DNA from: Clavibacter michiganensis
GTDB taxonomy: Bacteria; Actinomycetota; Actinomycetes; Actinomycetales; Microbacteriaceae
DNA length: 64,000 nt
Assembly (NCBI RefSeq): GCF_016907085.1
Contig: NZ_JAFBBJ010000001.1
Location: 2,852,001-2,916,000 of the forward strand
Direction of reading: 5' to 3'
The translations under genes and the position numbers were made by a program. Shown here in pieces: positions 41,719 to 49,836 of the stretch (within the stretch, counting starts at the first letter, position 1; every line of letters begins with the position of its first letter). The notes below the pieces were generated by a model. That model worked only from the letters and a program-made list of their open reading frames with translations. It did no database searches and had not been told where the DNA came from.

Positions 41719-43647
41719 TCACGCGATCATGAACTCCGACGGCTTCAGCGCGCGCTCCACGATGCGCACGTCGCCGATCGACGCGGGCAGCACGTGGTCG
41801 AGCTTCCCCGCGTAGAGGTTCGCGCCGAGGAGCCACGAGGTCGCGGGCGATGCCGCGGCCAGCCCGCGGTTCGACGTGGCCGGGTTCCGCACCACCGGGC
41901 AGCCGTCGACGTACATGGTCGTGTGCTGGCTGTCGTTGACGACGGCCACGTGCCACCACTGGGCCGCGGGCAGCTCGTGCGACCAGTTGGTGAGGGATCC
42001 CTGCTGGGTCGTCGGGTAGACGCACCACTGGATCTCGCGGCTGCCGGAGACGCTGAGGGTCGCGGCGGGCTCGTCCGGGTCGCCCGCGTCGCCGGGCGTC
42101 TTCCCCGCGTCCTTCGCGGAGGCGGCGCGGGACAGGATCGCGCTGAAGCCGTCCGCGTCGCCGTCGAAGTCCGCGGGGATGCGGACGAACGCCTCGACCG
42201 TGTAGCCCTGGCGGAAGGTCGCGGCGTCGAGCGGGGCGCCGTCGACCGTCCGGAGGTAGTCGCCCGACTTCTTGCCGCCCGTGAGGGTGAGGCTGCCGAA
42301 GCCCGGCTGGTCGTCGTGGTGCGCGGAGGCGAAGCGCAGGGATCCGGGTGCCGCGCCCGCGCGGTTCGCGACCACGAGGTCGTTGCCGCGGCCGGACGCG
42401 TCGGGGATGCGGGTGGCGGTGCCGAGCGCGGATGCGTCGGCGTGCCCGTCGAAGCGCCAGTACGCGACCGTGCCGGGCACGAGCATCTGCGCGGCCGGCC
42501 GGGCGGCGCGCGCGGGGACGGGCGCGAATCCGGCGAAGCGCTGCTCGAAGTCGACGCTCACCGTGAACCGGTCGACGTCGCCCGAGAGGGCCGCCTCCTC
42601 GTCCGCGAGCTCGTTGCCCGTGCCGAGCCCGCCGCCGAGGATGAACGGCGCGAGGGTCTCGACGTCGATCGCGTTCCGCTCGAGGTCCACGTGGTACAGC
42701 CGGATCATCGCGGCGCCGCCGTAGTAGCGGTCCTGGTAGTTGACGAGGTGCAGGTCCACGTCGTGGCCCGCGCGGTTCTGCTTCGTGACGCGGCCGGGCT
42801 TCCAGTAGTGGCCGTTGAGGGTGAGGAAGATCTGGTCGTGCTGGCTGATGAAGGAGTCCCAGAGGCCCTGGCCGTAGTCGTCGAGCACGGCGGATCCGTC
42901 GGGCTTCGAGTCGACGATGTCGTGCGCCGTGAGGATCACGGGCAGCGTCGGGTGCGCGGCGAGCACGCCGCGCGCCCACTCGACGCCGCGGGCGCTCGTG
43001 CGCCAGTCGAGCGCGAGGACGAGCCAGTCGAGGCCGCCCGCCGTGAAGGTGTGGAACGAGTTGTAGCCGTCGGGGCTGGATCCGCGATAGCTCGGCGACT
43101 TGCGGAACCGCTTCGGCCCGAACGCGTCGAGGTACGGCGTGCGGCCGCGCTGGTCGTCGGTGGAGGAGGGGACGTCGTGGTTGCCGGCGAGGACGCTCCA
43201 CGCCGCGCCGGCCTTGTCGAGCAGCGTGAACTGCGCGCTCGCCGCCTGGATCTCGTTCGCGGCGCCGTTCTGCGTCACGTCGCCGAGGTGGGCGAGGAAG
43301 ACGATGTTGTGGCGATCCCGCTCGGCGAGCACGTACCGCAGCGAGGCCTCGAGCGGCTCGGGGTGGATCGACGCGCCGTCGAAGAGGTACTGCGTGTCGG
43401 GCAGCACGGCGATCGTGAAGCGGGGCGACGCGGTGTCGGGCTTCCAGCGAGCGCCGGAGCCCTGCTGCGCGGCGGGCGCCTTCACGGCGCTGGCGCCGAG
43501 CGCGTCGTCGGATGCGGTCGCGGCCACCGCGGGCAGCGCCCCGCCGAGGCCGGCCACGCCGAGCGCGCCGGCCGCGCCGCTCGTGATGAGGAAGCCGCGT
43601 CGGGAGAGCGCGGAGGAGGAGGGAGACGTCGTCGGGTCCTGGGTCAC
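41719..43647 (-). CDS. Tat-exported metallophosphoesterase with LamG-like domain
   Basis: A protein of 642 residues. Twin-arginine signal 'SRRGFLITSGAAGALG' near residue 15. A calcineurin-like phosphoesterase domain follows with 'PDTQYL', 'AHLGDVTQNG', 'AGNHDVPSS', 'LTAHD' and 'LNGHYW' supplying metal ligands. The C-terminal part, from about residue 380, is a LamG/concanavalin-like domain ('VAYWRFDG', 'YTVEAFVRI', 'WWHVAVVND'), which usually binds carbohydrate or polymer. It is probably exported and may act on phosphate esters outside the cell. GTG 43647 is preferred because it precedes a normal Tat signal; ATG 43689 is the alternative. Confidence 0.82.
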   Translation of the reverse strand: MTQDPTTSPSSSALSRRGFLITSGAAGALGVAGLGGALPAVAATASDDALGASAVKAPAAQQGSGARWKPDTASPRFTIAVLPDTQYLFDGASIHPEPLEASLRYVLAERDRHNIVFLAHLGDVTQNGAANEIQAASAQFTLLDKAGAAWSVLAGNHDVPSSTDDQRGRTPYLDAFGPKRFRKSPSYRGSSPDGYNSFHTFTAGGLDWLVLALDWRTSARGVEWARGVLAAHPTLPVILTAHDIVDSKPDGSAVLDDYGQGLWDSFISQHDQIFLTLNGHYWKPGRVTKQNRAGHDVDLHLVNYQDRYYGGAAMIRLYHVDLERNAIDVETLAPFILGGGLGTGNELADEEAALSGDVDRFTVSVDFEQRFAGFAPVPARAARPAAQMLVPGTVAYWRFDGHADASALGTATRIPDASGRGNDLVVANRAGAAPGSLRFASAHHDDQPGFGSLTLTGGKKSGDYLRTVDGAPLDAATFRQGYTVEAFVRIPADFDGDADGFSAILSRAASAKDAGKTPGDAGDPDEPAATLSVSGSREIQWCVYPTTQQGSLTNWSHELPAAQWWHVAVVNDSQHTTMYVDGCPVVRNPATSNRGLAAASPATSWLLGANLYAGKLDHVLPASIGDVRIVERALKPSEFMIA

Positions 43648-43757
43648 GGGGGACGACCGTAGGCGCGACGGGTGAACGCGATGCGGCACCGCGGTGGACG
43701 GGTGGCGGCGGGGGTGTGGGCGTTGCCGGGAGCGGTGACGGGCGTCAGTCTGAGGTG

Positions 43758-43868
43758 ATGCAGTCCCGCGACGCCGACCCGATGGACTTCCCGCCCCCGC
43801 CCACCGCGGACTCCATCACGGCCGAGTTCGGCGTGCGCCTGTTCACGTTCGCGCCGCAGCCGACCTAG
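43758..43868 (+). CDS. Possible 36-residue peptide
   Basis: From ATG 43758, preceded by 'tgaggtg', a short frame reads 'MQSRDADPMDFPPPPTADSI' and ends '...FAPQPT'. It contains no domain and stands alone between a divergent gene and a convergent one. GC at the third codon position looks coding-like, but length makes this weak. It may be a remnant of a longer gene. Confidence 0.3.
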   Translation: MQSRDADPMDFPPPPTADSITAEFGVRLFTFAPQPT

Positions 43869-43880
43869 CGCGCGATCCGG

Positions 43881-44219
43881 TCAGGGCCCCGCGACGAGGA
43901 GCACGGACGCGAGCAGCGCGGGCACCGCGCCCAGCGCCGCGAACGCGCCCGCGAGGAGCAGCGCGACGTCCGGCCGGGCCGAACGCTCGTCGCGCCGGGC
44001 GGATCCGACGAGCAGCCGCGTCGCGAGCGCGACCGCCACGATGCCGCCGAGCGGGATCACCGCGAGCGGCAGGAGGCGCCCGCCCGCGGATCCCCACGCC
44101 GGGAGGAACGCGACCGGCACCGCGCACGCTGCCACCGCGAGGGCGACGACGGCGACGACGCGCAGCCGGCGGACGCGGCGCACGGGATCCCTCGGCCCGG
44201 CGGGCGGACGCGCGGTCAC
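43881..44219 (-). CDS. Hypothetical membrane protein, three TM segments
   Basis: A 112-residue protein with a basic N-terminal tail and three hydrophobic segments ('VVAVVALAVAACAVPVAFL', 'LLPLAVIPLGGIVAVALA', 'VALLLAGAFAALGAVPALLA'). GTG 44219 overlaps the stop of the upstream VOC gene by 4 bases, so the pair is co-translated. No family is recognised. The longer frame further upstream runs through the VOC gene and is Arg/Pro-rich, so I exclude it. Confidence 0.6.
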   Translation of the reverse strand: MTARPPAGPRDPVRRVRRLRVVAVVALAVAACAVPVAFLPAWGSAGGRLLPLAVIPLGGIVAVALATRLLVGSARRDERSARPDVALLLAGAFAALGAVPALLASVLLVAGP

Positions 44220-44596
44220 GCGACCGGCGGCTGGATGAGGTCCCACGGCGCGCCGTACGGGTCCTCGAAGACCGCGACGGTGCCGTACGGCTCGTGACGC
44301 GGCTCCTCCCGGAAGACGACGCCGTGCGCGAGCATCCGCGCGTGCTGGGCGGCGAAGTCGTCGGTCTCGAGGAAGAACGCGACGTCGTCCCCGGCCTGCC
44401 GGCCCACGCGGTCGGCGTCGTCGCTGAGCGCGAGGACGAATCCCGCCCCCTCGCCCTCCGGTCCCACCACGACGCGGCGCCATCCGGTCGGGCTCGTCTC
44501 GTCCTGCCGCACGACGAAGCCCAGCGCGTCGACGAAGAACGCGAGCGCCTCATCGTGGTCGCGGACGAGGTAGGTGACGTCCTTCAGCCGGATCAT
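44216..44596 (-). CDS. VOC family protein
   Basis: A 126-residue vicinal-oxygen-chelate protein: 'MIRLKDVTYLVRDHDEALAFFVDALGFVVRQDE' at the start and 'AVFEDPYGAPWDLIQ' at the end are the two halves of a glyoxalase-like module. Such small proteins often bind antibiotics or act as lyases or dioxygenases; metal ligands cannot be fixed with confidence. It is coupled to a small membrane protein gene (4-base overlap), which hints at a pair, but the role is unknown. Confidence 0.82.
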   Translation of the reverse strand: MIRLKDVTYLVRDHDEALAFFVDALGFVVRQDETSPTGWRRVVVGPEGEGAGFVLALSDDADRVGRQAGDDVAFFLETDDFAAQHARMLAHGVVFREEPRHEPYGTVAVFEDPYGAPWDLIQPPVA

Positions 44597-44631
44597 GCGA
44601 GAACCGTATCGGCCGCCCCTACGGTGGATCC

Positions 44632-44895
44632 GTGACCCGATCCCTGCGCCTCCTGCTCGTCGTCGCGACGGTCGCCGTGGTGGCCGGAGCCGTGACCCTC
44701 GGCGTCGGGCTGCTGCAGCCCGCCGCCACCGGCTGGTTCGCGTACGCGCCGCTGTCCGGCGAGTCGTTCGTCCCGACGGGCGTGCACCTGGTCTCGACGG
44801 CGGCGCTCGTGTCCGCCGCCGTGCTCGCCGTCGGCGTCGTCGCCCTCGCGCTCTGGTGGGGGATCCGGATCGGCCGCCGTCGTGACGACGCCTGA
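44632..44895 (+). CDS. Small membrane protein, paralogue 1
   Basis: An 87-residue protein with two hydrophobic segments (about residues 5-28 and 52-77), separated by an extracytoplasmic-type loop 'SGESFVPTGVHLVST', and a basic C-terminus ('RIGRRRDDA'). It is similar in layout and in the loop end ('GVHLVSTAA' versus 'GVHFLTTTA') to the gene at 45526. The HD-domain gene between them overlaps both. GTG 44632 is the start. Function unknown. Confidence 0.6.
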   Translation: MTRSLRLLLVVATVAVVAGAVTLGVGLLQPAATGWFAYAPLSGESFVPTGVHLVSTAALVSAAVLAVGVVALALWWGIRIGRRRDDA

Positions 44896-45529
44896 CCGGG
44901 ATCCGCCCGTGTCACAGTGGTCCATGCGCATCGCCAACTTCCCCGTGCCCGACACGGTCGCCGCCCGCGGGGCCCTCGAGCTCGCGACCTCGTACCAGTC
45001 CGCGGCCATCACAGCCCACGCGCTCCGCTCCTGGCTCTGGGCCGAGGGGTTCGCGGTGGTCGAGGGCCTGGCGGACGTGGACCACGAGATCCTCTACGTC
45101 TCGGCCGTGCTGCACGACATCGGCACGGTCACGGAGTTCGACGCCCACACCGTCTCGTACGAGCACGCGGGCGGGCATGTCGGCGTCGCGCTCACGGCCG
45201 GTGCCGGCTGGCCCGCCGCGAGACGGCAGCGCGTGCTCGACGCGATCGTGCGGCACAACTGGCCGTCGGTGGATCCGGAGCTCGACGTCGAGGGGCACCT
45301 CCTGGAGGTCGCCACCGGCCTCGACATCTCCGGCGCCCGGGCCGACGCGCTCCCCGAGGAGTACCTGCGGGAGGTGCTGGCGCTGCATCCGCGCGGCGAC
45401 CTCGCCGCCGAGTTCGGCGCCTGCGTCGTCGACCAGGCGGAGCGGAAGCCGGCGACGGCCGCGCGTCGCCTCGTCGATGGCGGCGTGATCGCGAAGCTGG
45501 CGGCGAACCCGCTCGAGGCGCTCCGATGA
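44882..45529 (+). CDS. HD domain-containing protein
   Basis: A 215-residue HD-superfamily protein. 'SVAVLHDIGTVTEF'-type sequence ('VLHDIG' with 'DHEIL' before it) gives the HD pair, 'YEHAGGHVG' the next His and 'AIVRHNW' a further His, as in cyanamide-hydratase-like and nucleotide phosphohydrolase members. The reaction is unknown. It begins at GTG 44882, overlapping the preceding small membrane gene by 14 bases; ATG 44924 ('MRIANFPVPD') is a plausible alternative that avoids this. Its stop overlaps the next gene by 4 bases. Confidence 0.78.
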   Translation: MTTPDRDPPVSQWSMRIANFPVPDTVAARGALELATSYQSAAITAHALRSWLWAEGFAVVEGLADVDHEILYVSAVLHDIGTVTEFDAHTVSYEHAGGHVGVALTAGAGWPAARRQRVLDAIVRHNWPSVDPELDVEGHLLEVATGLDISGARADALPEEYLREVLALHPRGDLAAEFGACVVDQAERKPATAARRLVDGGVIAKLAANPLEALR

Positions 45530-45813
45530 GCCGCGCCGGGATGCGCGCGCTGCTGGCCGTGGCGGTGCTCGCGACCGCGGGCGGGGCGATCGCGCTCGTC
45601 GTCGCGCTGTCGCAGCCGATCGTCATCGGCTCGTTCGCGGCCGTCGGCCCCGGGAACCCGTTCCGCGGATCCGGCGTGCACTTCCTCACGACCACCGCGG
45701 TCGTCGGCGCGATGGTGCTCGTCGCGGGTCTCGCGGGCCTGGCGCTCGCTCTCGGTATCCGGCTGGGCGGGCGCGCCCGTCGCGGCGATCGACCCCCGCG
45801 CGCCGACCGCTGA
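45526..45813 (+). CDS. Small membrane protein, paralogue 2
   Basis: A 95-residue protein with two hydrophobic segments around a short loop and a basic tail ('RLGGRARRGDRPPRADR'). It resembles the gene at 44632 in length, topology and loop motif ('SGVHFLTTTAVV'). ATG 45526 overlaps the HD gene stop by 4 bases. The two paralogues flanking one HD gene suggest a small functional unit, of unknown purpose. Confidence 0.62.
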   Translation: MSRAGMRALLAVAVLATAGGAIALVVALSQPIVIGSFAAVGPGNPFRGSGVHFLTTTAVVGAMVLVAGLAGLALALGIRLGGRARRGDRPPRADR

Positions 45814-45826
45814 GGGACGCCGCGCC

Positions 45827-46945
45827 TCACCCCCGCCGCGCCCCGATCAGCAGCCGTCGTCCCGGCACCTCCACCGCGTGGTGCAGGACCAGGGCCGTGA
45901 ACAGCGCGAGCACCAGCGCGCATGCGGTGAGGATCGCCGCCGCCCACCCGGGCAGTGCCGGCACGGATCCGGGGTAGCCGGCCGCGATGGTCTGCACCAC
46001 GAGCAGGTGCGCCATGTAGAAGGGGTACGACAGCACCCCGAGCGTCACGAGAGGCCGCGTCGCGAGCACCGTGCGTCGGCCGGCGACGTCCGCCCGGGCC
46101 AGCGCCGTTATCAGGAGCGCGAAGCCGACGATGGTGAAGCCGGCGGTCCCGAACGGGCTCGCGGGCCATTCGGCCGACGCCGCGTACCCCGCGACCGCGG
46201 CGACGCCCGCGGGGAGGATCCGCGCCCCGCGCCACGCGCCCGTCCGCATCAACAGCGCGAGGGCCGCGCCGAGCAGGAACTCCGGCAGGCGCGTCAGCGG
46301 GAACGCGTACCAGAACACGGGCAGGTGCCAGGCGCCCGCGAGGACCGGCCCGACGACCACGGCAGTGGTGAGCAGCACCGCGGCGGCGATCAGCAGGTCG
46401 GCCCGCGCGCGGCGGAGCACCGGGATCACGAGCGGGAAGACGAGGTAGAAGAACGCCTCGCACGTGAGCGACCAGCTGACCGGGTTGCCGGCCTGCCACC
46501 AGTCGGCCTTCCAGGAGCTGACGAGGAGCGCGTTCGCGACGACCGCGTGCGGGTCGGCGGTGCGGATCGCGGGGATGGTGCTGCCGGCGAGGAGCAGGGC
46601 GGCGACCAGGGTGACGAGGTGCACTGGGTAGATCCGCGCGAGCCGGTGGCGCCAGAAGGTCGCGGGGCCGCGGCCCGGCCGGTCGCTCCACGCCAGCACG
46701 AAGCCGGAGAGCAGGAAGAACAGCGAGACGCCCGTCGCGCCGCCGCCGAACACGCGCGACATCGCGTCCTGCGCGGGCCCCGAGAAGTACCCTGCGTTGC
46801 GCACGTGGTACGCGAAGACGACGAACGCGGCCACCCAGCGGAGGCCCGTGAGCGAGGGCAGGGTCGGGTGGGCGAGCGCGGGATCCGCGCGGGGGCGGGC
46901 GCGGGGAGGCGCGAGCGGGATCCGGACTGCGGAGGCGGTGGGCAT
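45827..46945 (-). CDS. Acyltransferase family 3 (OafA/YrhL-type) membrane protein
   Basis: A 372-residue polytopic membrane protein with about ten hydrophobic segments. It carries the family signatures 'LTGLRWVAAFVVFAYHVRNA' (with the essential His), 'FFLLSGFVLAWS' and 'FWRHRLARIYPVHLVTL'. These enzymes acetylate or acylate cell-surface sugars or small molecules using acyl-CoA. No dedicated polysaccharide genes are adjacent, so the acceptor is unknown. An N-terminal Arg/Pro-rich tail of about 28 residues precedes the first helix. Convergent with the paralogue gene 14 bases away. Confidence 0.87.
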   Translation of the reverse strand: MPTASAVRIPLAPPRARPRADPALAHPTLPSLTGLRWVAAFVVFAYHVRNAGYFSGPAQDAMSRVFGGGATGVSLFFLLSGFVLAWSDRPGRGPATFWRHRLARIYPVHLVTLVAALLLAGSTIPAIRTADPHAVVANALLVSSWKADWWQAGNPVSWSLTCEAFFYLVFPLVIPVLRRARADLLIAAAVLLTTAVVVGPVLAGAWHLPVFWYAFPLTRLPEFLLGAALALLMRTGAWRGARILPAGVAAVAGYAASAEWPASPFGTAGFTIVGFALLITALARADVAGRRTVLATRPLVTLGVLSYPFYMAHLLVVQTIAAGYPGSVPALPGWAAAILTACALVLALFTALVLHHAVEVPGRRLLIGARRG

Positions 46946-47030
46946 GCTCCCAGCCCAGCGGCCGGGGTGTTGCGAGAGCGTCTGGCCTGGGCCATACGGT
47001 TCCCATAACCGGCCGGCCGCGGGCGCCGGG

Positions 47031-48095
47031 CTACGCGGGGGCGGCGATCCCGGCGGGCGGCGGGAACGCGACCTCGACGACGAGGCCGCCCGCGGCCCGC
47101 GGGACGATCCGCACCTCGGCGTGGTGCGCGTCCGCCACAGCCCGCACGAGCGCGAGCCCCAGTCCGTGGCCGCCCGCGGTCCGCCGCCGCACGCGGTGGA
47201 ACGGCTCCGTCAGGAGCGGCACGTCCTCCTCGGGCACGACATCGCCCGAGTTGCCGACCTCGAGGACGGCCGACCCGGGGAGGTGGGCGCGTTCGGCGAC
47301 GCGGACGCGGATCCAGCCGCCCGGCACGTTGTGCACGACCGCGTTGCGGACGAGGTTGCCGACGAGGTGGTCGAGGAGTCGCGCGTCGCCGGTCACGGTG
47401 ACGGGCGGCAGGTCGGCGGTGACGGTGAGGCCCGCCTGCGCGCACGCCTCCTCCTGCTCGCGGAGGGCGGCGGCCACCCGGGCGGACAGGTCGACGGCCT
47501 CGTCGCGCCGCGGCTCGCGGGCGGCGGCCAGCTCGAGGAGCGCGGCGGTGGTGCCGGTCATCGCGTCGACCGTCCGCAGCAGTCCCTCGAGGGTGTCGCG
47601 GGTCTCGGGGTCGCGCTCGGTGCGCAGCGCCACCTGGATCATCGTCTTCATCGTCGCGAGCGGCGTGCGGAGCTCGTGCGACGCGTTCGCGGCGAACAGG
47701 GCGCGGCTCGTGAAGGCCGCCTCGAGCCGCGCGACCATCCCGTCGAAGGTGTCGGCGAGCGAGCGGATCTCGTCCCGCGGCCCCGCCATGCCGATCCGCG
47801 TGTCGAGCGTCGTCTCGTCGACGTCGCGGGCCATGCGGTCGAGCTCCTGGAGGGGGCGGAGCAGGCGGCCGGCGAGGAGCCAGCTGGCCAGCCCGCCGAG
47901 CGCGGCGATGACGACGACCGTGCCCGCGGCGACCTGGTAGAGCACGGCGATGTTGGCGCCGTTCATGATCCGCACGGTCGCCTGCACCGCCAGGATCATG
48001 GCGATGCCGGTGACGACGATCAGTCCCGTGTAGGCGAGGGCGAGCCGGTTCCGGACGCTCGGCCCGCGTCGCCGCTCAGGACCGCGGGCCGGCAT
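47031..48095 (-). CDS. Sensor histidine kinase (HAMP, HisKA, HATPase)
   Basis: A 354-residue two-component kinase. Two hydrophobic segments lie close together (about residues 17-38 and 53-73), leaving almost no sensor loop. A HAMP linker follows ('GRLLRPLQELDRMARDVDE'), then the phosphoacceptor box 'ASHELRTPLATMK', and the ATPase with N-box 'NLVRNAVVHN' and G-box 'GHGLGLALVRAV'. It probably senses a membrane-related signal. It overlaps the response regulator gene by 20 bases, so the two are coupled. Signal and regulon are unknown. Confidence 0.9.
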   Translation of the reverse strand: MPARGPERRRGPSVRNRLALAYTGLIVVTGIAMILAVQATVRIMNGANIAVLYQVAAGTVVVIAALGGLASWLLAGRLLRPLQELDRMARDVDETTLDTRIGMAGPRDEIRSLADTFDGMVARLEAAFTSRALFAANASHELRTPLATMKTMIQVALRTERDPETRDTLEGLLRTVDAMTGTTAALLELAAAREPRRDEAVDLSARVAAALREQEEACAQAGLTVTADLPPVTVTGDARLLDHLVGNLVRNAVVHNVPGGWIRVRVAERAHLPGSAVLEVGNSGDVVPEEDVPLLTEPFHRVRRRTAGGHGLGLALVRAVADAHHAEVRIVPRAAGGLVVEVAFPPPAGIAAPA

Positions 48096-48768
48096 CCGCT
48101 TCTCCCACGCGATCGGCGATCCGGTACCCGACGCCCGGCACGGTCTCGATGGGGCCGGGCGCCCCGAGCCGCTTCCGGAGCGTCGAGACGGTGATCCGCA
48201 CGGCGTTGGTGAACGGATCCGCGTTCTCGTCCCACGCCTTCTCCAGCAGCGCCTCCGCGCTGACCACGCCGCCCTCCGCCTCCATCAGCACGGCGAGCAC
48301 GGCGAACTCCTTGCGGGCGAGGCGCACGAGGCGGCCGTCGCGGTAGACCTCGCGGCGGAACGGGTCGAGCCGGATGCCCGCGCGCTCCCGCACGGGCGGC
48401 CGGGCCGTCGGGGTGCGCCGGCCGAGGGCGCGTAGCCGCGCGGCGAGCTCCTCGAACTCGAACGGCTTGACGAGGTAGTCGTCCGCGCCGAGCTCGAGGC
48501 CCGTGACCCGGTCGGCGAGGGCGGCGGCGGCCGTGAGCATCAGGATCCGCGGCGCGTCCGGCGCGGCGACCAGCCGGCGGCACACGTCGTCGCCGTGCAT
48601 GCCCGGCAGGTCGCGGTCGAGGACCACGGCGTCGTACGCGGTGACGCCGGCCTTCTCGAGCGCCTGCTCGCCGTCGCGCGCCACGTCGACCGCGAACGAC
48701 TCGAGCCGGAGGCCCTTGGCCACGGCGTCGGCGAGGAGCGGCTCGTCCTCCACCACCAGGATCCTCAC
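48076..48768 (-). CDS. OmpR/PhoB-type response regulator
   Basis: A 230-residue regulator with an N-terminal receiver domain ('VRILVVEDEPLLADA', phosphoacceptor Asp in 'AVVLDRDLPGMHGDD', 'LMLTAAA', Lys in 'LVKPFEFEEL') and a C-terminal winged helix ('LVRLARKEFAVLAVLM' through 'VRITVSTLRKRLG' to 'VPGVGYRI'). GTG 48768 is chosen because the receiver begins immediately; the frame upstream adds only 11 non-conserved residues. It forms an operon with the histidine kinase downstream. Confidence 0.9.
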   Translation of the reverse strand: MRILVVEDEPLLADAVAKGLRLESFAVDVARDGEQALEKAGVTAYDAVVLDRDLPGMHGDDVCRRLVAAPDAPRILMLTAAAALADRVTGLELGADDYLVKPFEFEELAARLRALGRRTPTARPPVRERAGIRLDPFRREVYRDGRLVRLARKEFAVLAVLMEAEGGVVSAEALLEKAWDENADPFTNAVRITVSTLRKRLGAPGPIETVPGVGYRIADRVGEADAGPRS

Positions 48769-48819
48769 GCGCGCTCCGTCCGTCGGGGACCAGTGCACCA
48801 CACGGATGCGGGCGATCGC

Positions 48820-49494
48820 CTAGCGGCCGCCGTCCTCAGCCGCGCGCGCCGCCGCCAGCGCCCGGTCGCGCTCCTCGCGCCACGTCGCGCGGTACGGGAA
48901 CGCCGCGTCGACCGCGTCGCTGCGGATCACCGCGAGGGATGCAGGGGCGAGCGCGGCGACATCCGCCTCGTCGTGGGCGTGCGCGAGCGGGTAGCCGAAG
49001 CGGCCGCGGTGGTGCGACAGCCAGAGCACGACGAGGTCGCGGTCGTCGGCCAGGTGCGTCGTGTCGACGTCGCCGCGCTCGTGGCGGGTCACGGTCCAGC
49101 CGCCGCCGCGAGCGGGGGCCGCCGTGAAGTCGGGATCGCCCATCCAGCGCCAGCCGTCGCGCCAGCGGCGGGGGCTGCCGTAGGGCGCGCCGGTCAGCGC
49201 GTCCGCGAGGGCGTCGGGCGTCCACGGTGCGGGGAACCACGACGTGAGGCTCACCGAGAGCTCGAGCGCCGTGAGGCGGCGGTGGTCGGATCCCGGGGCG
49301 GGGAAGCGCGGGCGCTCGAGCGCCACGGCCAGCGCGACGGTCGGCAGCTCGGGCCCGCCGCCGTCGACGAGCGCGAGGTGCGTCTGCAGCATGCGCACGT
49401 AGCGCGCGTGCTCCGCCTCGTCGGCGAAGGGCGGCAGCGGGATGCCCGACACGACGGGCGATCCCCAGGGCGCCCGGTCCTCGAGGAATGACAT
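48820..49494 (-). CDS. Hypothetical protein
   Basis: A 224-residue soluble protein rich in Trp and Arg ('RRWRDGWRWMGDPDF', 'VLWLSHHRGRFGYPL'). It has no signal peptide, membrane segment or known motif. ATG 49494 gives 'MSFLEDRAPWGSPVV'; upstream sequence is Arg-rich and looks non-coding. It lies downstream of the divergent MACPF gene region. The family is not recognised. Confidence 0.6.
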   Translation of the reverse strand: MSFLEDRAPWGSPVVSGIPLPPFADEAEHARYVRMLQTHLALVDGGGPELPTVALAVALERPRFPAPGSDHRRLTALELSVSLTSWFPAPWTPDALADALTGAPYGSPRRWRDGWRWMGDPDFTAAPARGGGWTVTRHERGDVDTTHLADDRDLVVLWLSHHRGRFGYPLAHAHDEADVAALAPASLAVIRSDAVDAAFPYRATWREERDRALAAARAAEDGGR

Positions 49495-49836
49495 GATCCG
49501 ACCTCTCCGCGGAGGCCGGCGCGCCCGCCCGACCTGTCTAGCAGGCGGGCGGGCGGCAGCGCGGCCGCACCGACGTCGCCGCCGTGCGGGACGTCGGCGT
49601 CGACACACTCGAAGTGGGGGTGGGGTCGTGGACGCCATTCACGTGAAAGGCCTTTCGCTTTCCATCCCGCGATGCTTGTCTGAAATCACTCGGCGATCGC
49701 CGACGGACAAGCGACAGGACTTCAGGAAGCCTGCGTTCCGAAGCGGAAGAGATGCGGCCGAGGCGGTGCTGTCCGGCGCGCGAGGTCGCCGACGAGCCGC
49801 AATCCGCTCTTCCCTGTCGCGATGAGGGGAAATGAA
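49495..49836. other. Intergenic region upstream of the MACPF gene
   Basis: 342 bases between divergent genes. The first half is GC-rich with nothing clear. From about 49,640 it is lower in GC and contains a perfect 12-bp palindrome 'gaaaggcctttc' (49645-49656), a possible regulator site, about 180 bases before the MACPF start. No convincing -35/-10 pair was found. Confidence 0.4.

Noticed and set aside
49442..49825. Rightward frame in the MACPF upstream region
   Set aside because: Arg-rich, overlaps the start of a divergent gene, no domain or ribosome site.
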